This document shows positions 25,549 to 34,519 of a DNA stretch of 64,000 bases, piece by piece. How positions within the stretch are numbered: the first letter of the stretch is position 1; each line of letters starts with the position of its first letter. Under the pieces are notes generated by a model that searched no databases, was not told the origin of the DNA, and saw only the letters and a list, made by a program, of their open reading frames with translations. Source of the DNA: an uncultured Roseburia sp. (GTDB lineage Bacteria; Bacillota; Clostridia; Lachnospirales; Lachnospiraceae); assembly GCA_910587865.1 (NCBI GenBank), contig CAJUNX010000004.1:1-64000 (forward strand), written 5' to 3'. A program made the translations under genes and the position numbers.

Positions 25549-27905
25549 AGCACCTGCGCCAGCTCATCCGGCCGCATGGCAGGTTCCCCGAACAGACTGT
25601 CCTCCGTCATGCGGTAGGCTGGCATGGCATTAATCAGATCCCCCAGTGTATCGTCCTGGTTGCCGGCAAATGCTTCCTTTGCCCTGTCGGATACGCTGCC
25701 GGCGATCTCTCCGATCTCTGAGTGTTTCCGGAACCACTCCGCAGCAAGAAGTCTGTGGTAAGTCTGTGCCCGTTCCCCATCCTTTACGTCAAACGACAGT
25801 TTTTCTATGATATCCGTCTCCGCGCTGCCCGTCGCCAGGATCACCTCATAGCGTCCGCTCTCCCGCACGAAACGGCCGCGCACCTCGTCATAAAACCCGA
25901 GATCTTCCGGCGACGCGGAAAATGTCATGGTCTGTTCCTCCCCCGGGTCTAAGGTTACTTTGGCAAACGCTTTTAACTCCTTTTCCGAAACAACGTAACC
26001 GCTGTCCGGCTTTCTCACATACATCTGGATCACCTGAGATCCCCTGCGGCTCCCGGTATTTTTCACGGAAACCGTCGCCGTGACCGGTTCATCCGCCGCA
26101 TAAGACGCCTGTCCCATGGCCGCATCGGAGAAGGCAAATGTCGTGTAGGAGAGCCCGCTGCCGAAGGGGAAGAGCACCGGGATCTGCCGCTTCTCGTACC
26201 AGCGGTAGCCCACGAAGATATCCTCCCCGTAGTGCACGTCCGGCATCACCGTCGGATAGGTCGGAAAACTCATGTAGGACGGCGTATCGGAAAGCCGCAG
26301 CGGGAATGTCTCAGGCAGTCTGCCGCCCGGCTCCGCCACACCGCAGAGCACATCCGCAAGGGCGCCTCCTAACGCTTCGCCCGCGAGGTAGCTGTGCAGA
26401 ATCGCCGCAGCCCGCTCCTTTGCCAGGGTAAGATCGACCGGAGCGCCGCTTACATTGACGACGATAACCTTCTTCCCAGCGCCGCATGCCACGTCATGTG
26501 CCGTGCCGTCCGCCATGTCGTGCGTTGTTCCCTGCGCCGCGCCGCATGCCACGTCATGTGCCATGCCGTCCACAGCTTCGAGTACCGCGCGAAGCGCAGC
26601 CTCCATATCCGCGGGCAGAGAAAGTGTCTGCCTGTCATACCCCTCCGACTCATAGCCAATGGGAAGTCCGGTAAAGAACAGTACCACATCCGCTTCCTTT
26701 GCCGCGGAAACCGCCTCCGCGATCAGCGTCTCATCCGGCCCCTGCTCTTTATGCACGCGATCCACGATCCGGTAGCCATCCGCGTAGGAAATCTCCGTCT
26801 CCTCTCCGAGCAGCGCACAGAGTTCCTCATATGTGCTGTCGATTTTCCAGCCGTTCATGTGACCGCTGCCGCACCCCATATAATTCGGCTCTTTCGCAAG
26901 TCTTCCGATCACCGCCACGCGTCCGCCCTTTTTAAGCGGCAGCACGCCGTCATTTTTCAGCAGCACCATGCACTCCGCTGCCAGTTCCCTGGCGCGCGCA
27001 TGATCCGCCGCCTCACAATCCGTCCGTTTCTCCCCGCGGTTTCCGGTCTTTTCCTGCAGCAAAAGCATCTTTTCGATGCTCTCATCCAGAATCCCCTCAT
27101 CCAGAATCCCCCGCTCGATGGCATCCTGCAGCTCCCTGGTATGCAGGCCGGCCGCACCGATCTCAAAGTCAAGCCCGAATTTGTGTGACAGTACCTTTTC
27201 TGTCTGAATCGCCATCGCATCCGAGATCACCACACCGTCAAATCCGAACTCCTCCCGCAGCAGCTTCATCAACTCTTCGTTCGCAGGCACCCACTGCCCG
27301 TTTACTTTATTATAAGAAGTCATCACGGTCCACGGTTTCCCCTCGCGGATCGCGATCTCAAACGGTTTTAAATAAATTTCACGCAGCGCCCGCATGCTGA
27401 CCACCGCATTTGTCGTCATCCGCTCAAATTCCTGACTGTTAACCGCGAAGTGTTTTAAGTTTGCCGCCGTCCCCTCTGACTGTGTCCCGCGGATAAACGC
27501 ACCGCCAAGTTTACCGGCCAGCACCGGATCCTCGGAGTAATATTCAAAATTTCTCCCGCACAACGGACTTCTCTTGATATTGACGCCCGGGCGCAGCAGT
27601 ACATTGATATCGCGTTTCCGGCACTCCCTTCCCATCGCTTTTCCGATCTCGTACGCCACATCCTGTGCAAAGGATGCCGCCTGTGCCGCTGCCTGCGGCC
27701 ATGCCACCGGATAATAATCTCCCGGCTTTCTGTCCTTTGGATCCTCCACCGCATAATCCTCGTCCCCGCGCGGGTTGTCCTTGATCAGAAATCCCCGGTT
27801 ATGAAGCCGCTCTGTCACAAAGCAGCGGCCGTTCTTCATCACGGTGGCTTCGGTCTTCTCTCTTCTCGTCATCTGTCGGATGAAGTCTTCCTGTTTCATC
27901 TGCAT
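25512..27905 (-). CDS. GH3 beta-glucosidase-type enzyme
   Basis: The 797-residue GH3 enzyme has the TIM barrel with KHFAVNSQEF (~145), nucleophile Asp ~231 in VVISDAMA, the alpha/beta sandwich (AVIGRLAKEPNYMGCGSGH) and a fibronectin III-like end (VKNTGSRRGSQVIQMYV). It differs from the first GH3 and resembles the thermostable beta-glucosidase subgroup, though the usual N-terminal ENKxxLxxG block is altered (RREKTEATVMKNGR). No signal peptide is present. Residues ~443-475 are an inserted AHDVACGA repeat with a 60-bp step. RBS GAGGAG lies just upstream. The esterase upstream (28201-29082) has the same direction, separated by a four-unit tandem repeat. Confidence 0.9.
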   Translation of the reverse strand: MQMKQEDFIRQMTRREKTEATVMKNGRCFVTERLHNRGFLIKDNPRGDEDYAVEDPKDRKPGDYYPVAWPQAAAQAASFAQDVAYEIGKAMGRECRKRDINVLLRPGVNIKRSPLCGRNFEYYSEDPVLAGKLGGAFIRGTQSEGTAANLKHFAVNSQEFERMTTNAVVSMRALREIYLKPFEIAIREGKPWTVMTSYNKVNGQWVPANEELMKLLREEFGFDGVVISDAMAIQTEKVLSHKFGLDFEIGAAGLHTRELQDAIERGILDEGILDESIEKMLLLQEKTGNRGEKRTDCEAADHARARELAAECMVLLKNDGVLPLKKGGRVAVIGRLAKEPNYMGCGSGHMNGWKIDSTYEELCALLGEETEISYADGYRIVDRVHKEQGPDETLIAEAVSAAKEADVVLFFTGLPIGYESEGYDRQTLSLPADMEAALRAVLEAVDGMAHDVACGAAQGTTHDMADGTAHDVACGAGKKVIVVNVSGAPVDLTLAKERAAAILHSYLAGEALGGALADVLCGVAEPGGRLPETFPLRLSDTPSYMSFPTYPTVMPDVHYGEDIFVGYRWYEKRQIPVLFPFGSGLSYTTFAFSDAAMGQASYAADEPVTATVSVKNTGSRRGSQVIQMYVRKPDSGYVVSEKELKAFAKVTLDPGEEQTMTFSASPEDLGFYDEVRGRFVRESGRYEVILATGSAETDIIEKLSFDVKDGERAQTYHRLLAAEWFRKHSEIGEIAGSVSDRAKEAFAGNQDDTLGDLINAMPAYRMTEDSLFGEPAMRPDELAQVLDLLNREGSQTV
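26479..26571. repeat. In-frame 60-bp duplication inside the second GH3 gene
   Basis: About 33 bases beginning near 26479 (GCGCCGCATGCCACGTCATG) recur at 26539-26571 with one or two changes. The step is 60 bases, 20 codons. It encodes repeated AHDVACGA in a loop between conserved GH3 blocks. Confidence 0.85.
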
Positions 27906-27946
27906 GTTCTCCTCTCTGCCTGCTGTTCCAGGTATTCTGAGTCCCC

Positions 27947-28215
27947 CGCACCGGTGCGGGCATTCTCACCGTTATTGATTTCATATGCGCCTGTCAGAAT
28001 CCCGGCCCCTCTGACCGCACCGGTGCGGGCATTCTCACCGTTATTAATTTCATGTCCGTCCGTTAAAATCCCGGCCCCTCTGACCGCACCGGTGCGGGCA
28101 TTCTCACCGTTATTGATTTCATATGCGCCCGTTAAAATCCCGGCCCCTCTGACCGCACCGGTGCGGGCATTCTCACCGTCATTGATGTTTTACACGCGCA
28201 TCAGAATCCCAGTCC
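27947..28215. repeat. Four-unit tandem repeat starting at the esterase stop codon
   Basis: The 12-base palindrome CGCACCGGTGCG recurs in units starting at 27947, 28015, 28084 and 28153, steps of 68, 69 and 69 bases. Each downstream unit keeps a copy of the esterase's end (GGGATTCTGA or GGGATTTTAA), so the stop is repeated as TGA or TAA. Each unit also has TGAGAATGCCCGCACC on the minus strand. The array fills the gap between the esterase and the GH3 gene. Confidence 0.92.
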
Positions 28216-29082
28216 TTCCAGCCACTCGCATGACAGCCGCATCCAGCCCGCCGTGTGGTCGTCTCTCTCTCCGAACTTTGAGCTCCCGTCCGCAAGCGCA
28301 ACCCCGTGAATCCCCTCCGGGAACAAATGCAGCTCATAGGGAACCCCCGCTTTCTCCAGCGCCATGGCCGTCTCATAGAACCCTTCCCGCGGGATGATCT
28401 GGTCCTGTCCGGTCATCCACATGAAAAAGGGCGGCGTGTCTTTCGTGATATGAAGCTCCGGCGAGAACTTCCGGTTTTCCTCCTCATCCTTCACCCCCGG
28501 ATTCCCCAGCTGATGTGATACCGCATAGGTGATAGCGCCATAACACTGAATCTCCGCCGCCGGACGGCAGGAGACCTGATCCGCCGCATCCCCCACGATC
28601 CGGTTCGCGTGTTCATACTGCACCGCCGCCGTGGAGGACAGGTTGCCGCCCGCCGAAAATCCGCCGATAGCGATATGTTCCGGATCAATGTTCCACTCAT
28701 CCGCACGATACCGAAGCAACTTCAGCGCGCGCTGTGCGTCATCTAACGCCATCTGCCTGGGGTAGGGCTTGCACCGGTAGTCCAGTACGGCAGCGTTATA
28801 GCCATATGCATGGTATTTCTCCGCCACCATCCGCCCTTCAAAAACAGATTTCATACCATATCCGCCCCCCGCGCACACCAGCACACAGCCCCGCTTCTCC
28901 TTCTGTGGCGGCAGCAGGCACAGCTTTGGCTCCTCCTGGCCGTACTCCGGCACATACCCCGGCGTCCCATCCGGCCAGAGCGGCACGAATGTAAGCCCCT
29001 CTAAGCTCTCCTGCCACTCCCGGTGCTCCATCTGCAACCGCTCCCAGTCCTCCTTCGTGAATCCAAAATATTTATCGTCCAT
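28201..29082 (-). CDS. Alpha/beta-hydrolase esterase (acetyl-xylan-esterase-like)
   Basis: The 293-residue protein is a BD-FAE/lipase-like alpha/beta hydrolase: CAGGGYGMKS (oxyanion loop), GGFSAGGNLSS (nucleophile Ser ~155), TGQDQIIP (Asp ~235) and EGIHGVAL (His ~266). No signal peptide is seen, so it should work on imported acetylated sugars. Start 29082 is chosen for AAAGGAG upstream. It follows the ABC importer genes on the same strand and precedes GH3, which suggests an acetyl-oligosaccharide pathway. The end of the gene is part of the tandem repeat (27947-28215). Confidence 0.85.
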   Translation of the reverse strand: MDDKYFGFTKEDWERLQMEHREWQESLEGLTFVPLWPDGTPGYVPEYGQEEPKLCLLPPQKEKRGCVLVCAGGGYGMKSVFEGRMVAEKYHAYGYNAAVLDYRCKPYPRQMALDDAQRALKLLRYRADEWNIDPEHIAIGGFSAGGNLSSTAAVQYEHANRIVGDAADQVSCRPAAEIQCYGAITYAVSHQLGNPGVKDEEENRKFSPELHITKDTPPFFMWMTGQDQIIPREGFYETAMALEKAGVPYELHLFPEGIHGVALADGSSKFGERDDHTAGWMRLSCEWLEGLGF

Positions 29083-29169
29083 CTCATTCTCCTTTCTGCC
29101 ATGAATCAGCATTCCTCTTTGGCGGCGCACTCACTGGCGCGGCGTCAGTACAGAGGCTCTCCCCGCGTT

Positions 29170-30048
29170 TTACCCCTTCACGGCTCCCATCATGATCCCG
29201 CTGGCAAAATATTTCTGCAGGAAGGGGTAGATCGCCAGAATCGGCGCCAGGGCCACAAAGGCGATGGCCATACGCACGGATACCGCCGGGATCTGCCCAA
29301 CAGAGCCTGCCCCCGCACCGGCGCTCGTCTGCAGCGCGCGGATATTTTCAATCATATTGTTCAGCAGTACCTGAATCGTGTACAGCTTTTTATCATTGAT
29401 ATAGTACAGGCCGTTCACCCAGTCATTCCAATATCCCAGTCCCGTAAACATTGCAATCGTCACCATAATCGGCTTGCCTAACGGGATTACAATCTTCCAA
29501 AAAATCGTCAGATAGCCCGCCCCGTCGATCTCCGCCGCCTCATACAGCGATTCCGGAATGCTGTTCATATAAAAGGTCCGCATCAGTATGATGTTCATCG
29601 CGTTCATCAGAAGCCCCGGCAGCAGATAGGCAAGCAGCGTATTTTTGATGTGAAACGTTGAAGTCCACATGATATAGGACGGCACGATTCCGCCGGAGAA
29701 CAGCATCGTAAAGAGCACGTAGAAGGAAAAAATACTCCTGCCCGGCAGCTTTCGGATCGACAGCGGGAACGCCATCAGCATCGTCACCAGCACGCTCACC
29801 ACGGTTCCCACCGCCGTAATCCCGATCGTGTAGCCGTAAGCGGAAAGAATGGTCGCCTTGTTTTTGAGGATATAGGCATATCCCTCAACGCTGAATTTTT
29901 TCGGGAAAAAGGAATAGCCCTTCGCGATCAGCGTACTCTCCTCCGTGATGGAAGACATAAACAGGAGCAGTATGGGCAGTACCATAAACAAGGTAAGTAT
30001 CACTAACAGAATATTGATCAGAATCTGATATTTTTTATTGCTGCTCAT
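29170..30048 (-). CDS. ABC sugar importer permease, LplC/YtcP type
   Basis: The 292-residue permease with six TM segments has an EAA loop (ESLYEAAEIDGAG, ~160) and the ending KYFASGIMMGAVKG. It is paralogous to the permease at 12626-13513, with the same operon position. The start has GGAAAGGA. The genome-encoded ATPase is not in the window. Confidence 0.92.
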   Translation of the reverse strand: MSSNKKYQILINILLVILTLFMVLPILLLFMSSITEESTLIAKGYSFFPKKFSVEGYAYILKNKATILSAYGYTIGITAVGTVVSVLVTMLMAFPLSIRKLPGRSIFSFYVLFTMLFSGGIVPSYIMWTSTFHIKNTLLAYLLPGLLMNAMNIILMRTFYMNSIPESLYEAAEIDGAGYLTIFWKIVIPLGKPIMVTIAMFTGLGYWNDWVNGLYYINDKKLYTIQVLLNNMIENIRALQTSAGAGAGSVGQIPAVSVRMAIAFVALAPILAIYPFLQKYFASGIMMGAVKG

Positions 30049-30059
30049 TCCTTTCCTCC

Positions 30060-30989
30060 TTAAAAAATCGCGTTTTCTTTGCTGAATCTGCGTACAATCA
30101 GATTCGAAACCATCACCAGCGTAAATCCGACAACCGACTGAAACAGACAGGCTGCCGACGATCTTCCGATCCCGCCTGCCGACATCATCGCGCGGTATAC
30201 ATAGGTATCGATTGTGTTTGTCACGTCAAACAGTGCGCCGGAATTCTGCGGCACCTGGTAAAACAGGCCAAAATCCGAGTAAAAAATCTTTCCCACCTGC
30301 AGCAGGATGAGGGTAATCATGGTCGGCACCAGGTTCGGCAGCGTGATAAAGCAGATCTGCTGCCACTTCGACGCCCCGTCTAATTCCGCTGCCTCGTACA
30401 TGCTCTTGTCGATTCCGGCGATCGCCGCGATATAGAGCAGGCATCCGTATCCTAAGGATTTCCACATCTGCACGATAACAATGATAAACGGCCAGTATTT
30501 CGGCTCTGAGTACCAGCCGACCGGCTCCGCACCCATGGGCTTTAGGATACTGTTGTTGATCATTCCGTTTTCCACGCTCAGCAGCGCAAACACGATATAG
30601 CTTACGATCACCATGGACACCAGGAACGGAAACAGCACCGCGCTCTGATAAATCTTTCTCGCCCCCTGACGCTTCACATCGCTGATCATGATCGCGACTG
30701 CCACGCCCATCACAAGATTTACGATGATAAACGCCACATTATAAAAGAAGGTATTGCGCAGGATAATCCCCGCATCGCTCTTAAACAGATAGGTAAAGTT
30801 AGAAAATCCGCACCATGCACTCCCGAAAATCCCGTCGCGCACATTATATTTTTTAAAGGCGATGACACTCCCTGCCATCGGGATATAATTGTTGATAAAC
30901 AGGTAAATGATCCCCGGCACCATCATCAGATACAGCGGGATACATTTTTTGATCAGAATCTTCTGATTATGCTTTTTTCTCTCCTCCAT
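30060..30989 (-). CDS. ABC sugar importer permease, LplB type
   Basis: The 309-residue permease has PLYLMMVPGIIYLFINNYIP near the start and the EAA loop SMYEAAELDGASKWQQ. Start 30989 is chosen because AAAGGAGAGAGG precedes it; the longer frame to 31025 adds only residues from the hairpin-rich leader. It is 11 bases before the partner permease. Together with the binding protein at 31255 it forms an oligosaccharide importer. Confidence 0.92.
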   Translation of the reverse strand: MEERKKHNQKILIKKCIPLYLMMVPGIIYLFINNYIPMAGSVIAFKKYNVRDGIFGSAWCGFSNFTYLFKSDAGIILRNTFFYNVAFIIVNLVMGVAVAIMISDVKRQGARKIYQSAVLFPFLVSMVIVSYIVFALLSVENGMINNSILKPMGAEPVGWYSEPKYWPFIIVIVQMWKSLGYGCLLYIAAIAGIDKSMYEAAELDGASKWQQICFITLPNLVPTMITLILLQVGKIFYSDFGLFYQVPQNSGALFDVTNTIDTYVYRAMMSAGGIGRSSAACLFQSVVGFTLVMVSNLIVRRFSKENAIF

Positions 30990-31115
30990 TCCTCTCTCCT
31001 TTCCTCCGCGGCCCGCGGGCGGCATGTACTGCAGACACGTCTTCCAAAGACGTCTCCCGGATCATTCGCAGATACGGCCTGATGGCGATATGTATCAGCC
31101 CCCGGATACGGTTTC

Positions 31116-31152
31116 GGGGCACGGGCGGACAGGCCATCCACCCGTGCCCCGA
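31116..31152 (-). terminator. Stem-loop between binding-protein and permease genes
   Basis: CGGGGCACGGGCGG pairs with CCACCCGTGCCCCG around a nine-base loop, with one mismatch. It lies between the stop of the binding protein (31255) and the permease start (30989) on the minus strand. No T run follows in that direction. Such intercistronic stems often stabilise the 5' mRNA piece so the binding protein is made in excess. Confidence 0.6.
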
Positions 31153-31254
31153 TTCATCTTTCGCCTTTTAGGTGTACCGATCCGTTTCCGTTTCGCCAAA
31201 TGACCTGCCTGCTTTTCCATCCGCTGTTATCACAGTCATCGATGATCATAACCG

Positions 31255-32829
31255 TTAATTCTGCGCTGCAGCCCACTCGTCTAACTGGCGCTGCTTCTCG
31301 TCCATTACGGTCTGAAGCCCTGCGTCGTAAAGGGCCTGATTCATCTCCGCCACCGCGGTTTCCGGATCCACGGAACCGGTGGTAATCGGCGGCAGGTACT
31401 CGTCGAGCACCGCCTTGCAGGCGATCACCTCATCCGTCACCGGAGAGGAATCAAAGCTGAAGCCGTATGCCGCCGACTTTTTCGCACCTGCTCTCCACTC
31501 CTGATACTGCTCGTAGAGATCCGGATCATTCCCCTCCCAGAGATGGCCTGCGAACTGGTTCGGAATCGCCCAGCCCCAGTCAAGGTGATAGCCGCAGTTT
31601 GCGGTATCCACACCGTCCGGGAAGGAAGCGGTTCCCTCCTCGTTCTCCACCCAGTGCACGCCCTCAACGCCAAAATTCATCAGGTCGTTCACCTCCGGGC
31701 TTCCGATGATCCAGTCCAAAAGCTCTACGGCGCGGTCCGGATGCTGCGACACGCCGTTCACACTGTAGCCAAGTCCGCAGACAGATGTCGTATGGCTTAA
31801 CGGCTGTGTGATCGGGATGATCGAGAGATCCATGCCGGTCTGGGACTTTTTCTCCGCCTCGGTATTGGGCTTGTAATTGTCCGGATAAGCAAACAGGTTG
31901 CCCGCCATCATCAGCGTCATCCCGCTGTCCGTGCTGGTCGGCATATCCTTTGAAATATAGCCCGCCTCATACCATTTCCTGGCCGTTCTGACCAGCTCCA
32001 TCCAGTATTCGGTCTCAAATTCATTGACAACAGTCAGTTCCTCTCCGAAATTGTCCAGCACACCGAGTTCATCGTTTAACGGATCGCAGATATAGGCCAT
32101 ATCGCCCGCGGCACCAAGTCCTTCCGTTGATGCTCCGCCAAGCACCACCATATCCGGATACTTCTCCTTTACCTGCGCGAAGACATCCGTGACATCGTCC
32201 AATGTCTTAATATCGTCTGGATTGATCCCCAGCTCATTTAAGATGTCCGTGCGCATCTCGATTCCCTGCGGGTTGCAGCGCTCGCGCATCGTCGTGACAC
32301 CCCAGATATAGCCGCCGACATTACAGCACTCCACGTCCTCCTTTCCGACCCACTGGAGGGTGTTCGGCATACCGTCCACATAGTCCGCCAGGTCAAGCAC
32401 ATAGCCGCTGTCCACAAAGCTCGCGATATTCATCGCCCAGGCCGGAAAAACATCGATGCTCTCCCCCGCGGCCACCATCAGGGAGGTCTGCTGCATCGCC
32501 TCATTAATCGTCATCGGCAGCACGGTGAGGTTCACATTCAGCTGCTCCTTTGCCAGGCGCGCGATCTCCTCGTTTACCATCTCCTGATCCGCCAGGGTAC
32601 CGGAGACAATATAGACGAAGGTCAGGTCAACTTCCTCCCGGTCCGCGGCTGCCGTTCCCCCGGCTCCGTCCGCTTCCCCGCTGTCCGGGCCGCTTCCCCC
32701 GGCCTCTGTCCCGGCTGCGCTGCCGCCTGCCGCGCCGCCGCCTGTGCTCTCTCCTCCGTCTCCGCCGCAACCGGCCAGCAGCCCGCAGGTCAGTGCCAGC
32801 GTCATCAAAACTGCAAGTCTCTTTTTCAT
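31255..32829 (-). CDS. Extracellular sugar-binding lipoprotein, LplA-type
   Basis: The 524-residue protein has a lipoprotein signal (MKKRLAVLMTLALTCGLLAGC) with lipobox LAGC at ~21 and then a Gly/Ala/Ser/Asp-rich linker to ~65. The mature part is a family 1-type solute-binding protein with VYIVSGTLADQEMV near the start and a C-terminal YGFSFDSSPVTDE stretch shared with the first system's binding protein. It would capture an oligosaccharide for the permeases at 29170-30989. It is separate from the first system, so the organism has two related importers in this locus. Confidence 0.92.
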   Translation of the reverse strand: MKKRLAVLMTLALTCGLLAGCGGDGGESTGGGAAGGSAAGTEAGGSGPDSGEADGAGGTAAADREEVDLTFVYIVSGTLADQEMVNEEIARLAKEQLNVNLTVLPMTINEAMQQTSLMVAAGESIDVFPAWAMNIASFVDSGYVLDLADYVDGMPNTLQWVGKEDVECCNVGGYIWGVTTMRERCNPQGIEMRTDILNELGINPDDIKTLDDVTDVFAQVKEKYPDMVVLGGASTEGLGAAGDMAYICDPLNDELGVLDNFGEELTVVNEFETEYWMELVRTARKWYEAGYISKDMPTSTDSGMTLMMAGNLFAYPDNYKPNTEAEKKSQTGMDLSIIPITQPLSHTTSVCGLGYSVNGVSQHPDRAVELLDWIIGSPEVNDLMNFGVEGVHWVENEEGTASFPDGVDTANCGYHLDWGWAIPNQFAGHLWEGNDPDLYEQYQEWRAGAKKSAAYGFSFDSSPVTDEVIACKAVLDEYLPPITTGSVDPETAVAEMNQALYDAGLQTVMDEKQRQLDEWAAAQN

Positions 32830-32961
32830 GCTACTTCTTCCTCCTTTAAATTTGTTTTATGAAAACTACATTCGCAGTTTCATTCAGTCCAATTTTATCC
32901 GGATCGCCGGATACTCCGGCATGATCCCCCTTTCATCCGGGGTGACTTCTTCCCTTCCGGC

Positions 32962-34389
32962 TCAGATACGCGTCAGGTGCAGTAATACCTCCCCCGGGCA
33001 GGGCGGTGTAAAATCGATGGCCATCCCACAGGAAAAGGGCCGTCCTTCGATGATCTCATCCGTCTCTATCCGATACCACTCCACCCCGAAGGTCACATCC
33101 GCCCCGTAGAGGTTCACCTTAAATTGTCCGGATTCCGGCTGATAGATCAGGTATTCCTTTCCCAGATCCGCCAGACAGTATCCGGTGGACGAGACCCAGC
33201 CGGCAGGGGTCATATCCGTAAGGTGGATCCGCTTTGCCCAAAAGGACGCACGCCCAAGGGCCTGGCGCACCGGCTCCTCCCAGTCCTCCGGCAGTCCGTA
33301 CTGATACCGGCCGAAGAGCATGCTGACCGGGCTGTCCGCCTGAGTGCCCGCTTCCCCGGAGCCCTCCGGCAGCTTCCCGCTGATGTCATCCATAAAAATC
33401 GGATTTAATCCCCGCAGGAAGGATTTCCAGACCCATTGGGACGTCCCCCAGATCCCGCCCAAATGGTCGGTATCCGCAAGGATCACTTTGTTTCCGTCCG
33501 CAGCCGGCGGGTTGATGCAGTAACTGTCTGCCGTGCTCTCCACCCCCGGGCTCACTGCTTCCGCCCTGCTGATCATAAGGCTCTCGTTCTGCGCCGGAAC
33601 CAGATGGCTCATCCACACAGGATGACGCTTTTCCATCATTTTTTCCGTCTCATGAATAAAATCAATCATTTCATATTGCCAGTACCGCGACCAGCGCAGC
33701 GCCTCGTTGGCAATCTCATACATGACGTTGTCCAGATCATTCAACGTCTCGATCACCTTTTTCACATAGTTCTTCTGCAATGCCGTGATCTTCGGGTCAT
33801 CTAACGTGTGGACCAGGATCCGCTCCGTCGGCACAAAGGGGTTCTTATCATTCTCCCCGGACAGCGCGCCGCAGGCGATGGGCGCCGGATTTCCGTCAAT
33901 GCCGTTGATATTGTTTTCCTTATAAAAAGGATGGCTGTCAAAAATGTAACCTGGCCGCGAATCCACGCTCCAGGCCTCAAAGAGCATGATCGAGACATAA
34001 ATCCCCCGCTCCCCGGCCTGTATCACCCGCTGCCGCAGCCGTGTGAAATATTCCTCGTTAAACTGTGTGAGGTCAAACACCGGATACCCGTTCTCCCGCT
34101 CCCCGACCTTCCGATACGGCAGCGGTTCGGTAAAGGATCGCATGTTCCGGCCCGCTCCCATCCCGATGGCGGACTCCCTGCACCAAAGCCGCAGAAAATT
34201 CTGCCCGCCTGCCTGCATCCGGTCCAGATAACCCTCGTAGTCAAAGATCACCGACTCCTCCAGGTGATCCGGGACGATGGCATCCTGAAACGCCATCCAG
34301 GTATGCGCCCCGGTCAGGTAGATCGCCTCTCCCGAGTCATCCGTAAAATACCTGGGATTTTTCTTACATATTCTTAATGGTCCCGCCAA
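32962..34389 (-). CDS. Cellulase-like putative glycoside hydrolase
   Basis: The ~475-residue protein has a TIM-barrel hydrolase pattern related to the DUF4038/DUF6298 group: NPRYFTDDSGEAIYLTGAHT, GYLDRMQAGGQNFLRLW, YEIANEAL (likely acid/base Glu ~240) and a C-terminal beta domain. The start is uncertain: no ATG is well placed, but a TTG at 34389 follows AAGGAGGGG at proper spacing. A longer frame reaches ATG 34497 without a ribosome site. No signal peptide is obvious. It lies downstream of the nucleoside hydrolase-like gene and upstream of the binding protein. The substrate is unknown. Confidence 0.7.
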   Translation of the reverse strand: MAGPLRICKKNPRYFTDDSGEAIYLTGAHTWMAFQDAIVPDHLEESVIFDYEGYLDRMQAGGQNFLRLWCRESAIGMGAGRNMRSFTEPLPYRKVGERENGYPVFDLTQFNEEYFTRLRQRVIQAGERGIYVSIMLFEAWSVDSRPGYIFDSHPFYKENNINGIDGNPAPIACGALSGENDKNPFVPTERILVHTLDDPKITALQKNYVKKVIETLNDLDNVMYEIANEALRWSRYWQYEMIDFIHETEKMMEKRHPVWMSHLVPAQNESLMISRAEAVSPGVESTADSYCINPPAADGNKVILADTDHLGGIWGTSQWVWKSFLRGLNPIFMDDISGKLPEGSGEAGTQADSPVSMLFGRYQYGLPEDWEEPVRQALGRASFWAKRIHLTDMTPAGWVSSTGYCLADLGKEYLIYQPESGQFKVNLYGADVTFGVEWYRIETDEIIEGRPFSCGMAIDFTPPCPGEVLLHLTRI

Positions 34390-34519
34390 AAGTATGCCCC
34401 TCCTTTTCGTGCTCGAAATATGCCCCTCCCCGGACTGATCACAGGCTGTCTCCCTGACCGCCCTGTCCGTACAGCCCCGCCGCAGATGCCTCAGCATCTG
34501 ATCTGTACCGTATCGTCCG

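Noticed and set aside
25996..28200. A CRISPR array at the 27947 or 40245 repeats
   Set aside because: The whole unit is conserved with no unique spacers between short repeats, and no cas genes are present. They are simple tandem repeats.
27801..28397. Plus-strand 198-codon frame across the 27947-28215 repeats
   Set aside because: It crosses two minus-strand genes and a repeat with 68-69 base steps. The Pro/Ser-rich composition and lack of start signals mark it as chance.
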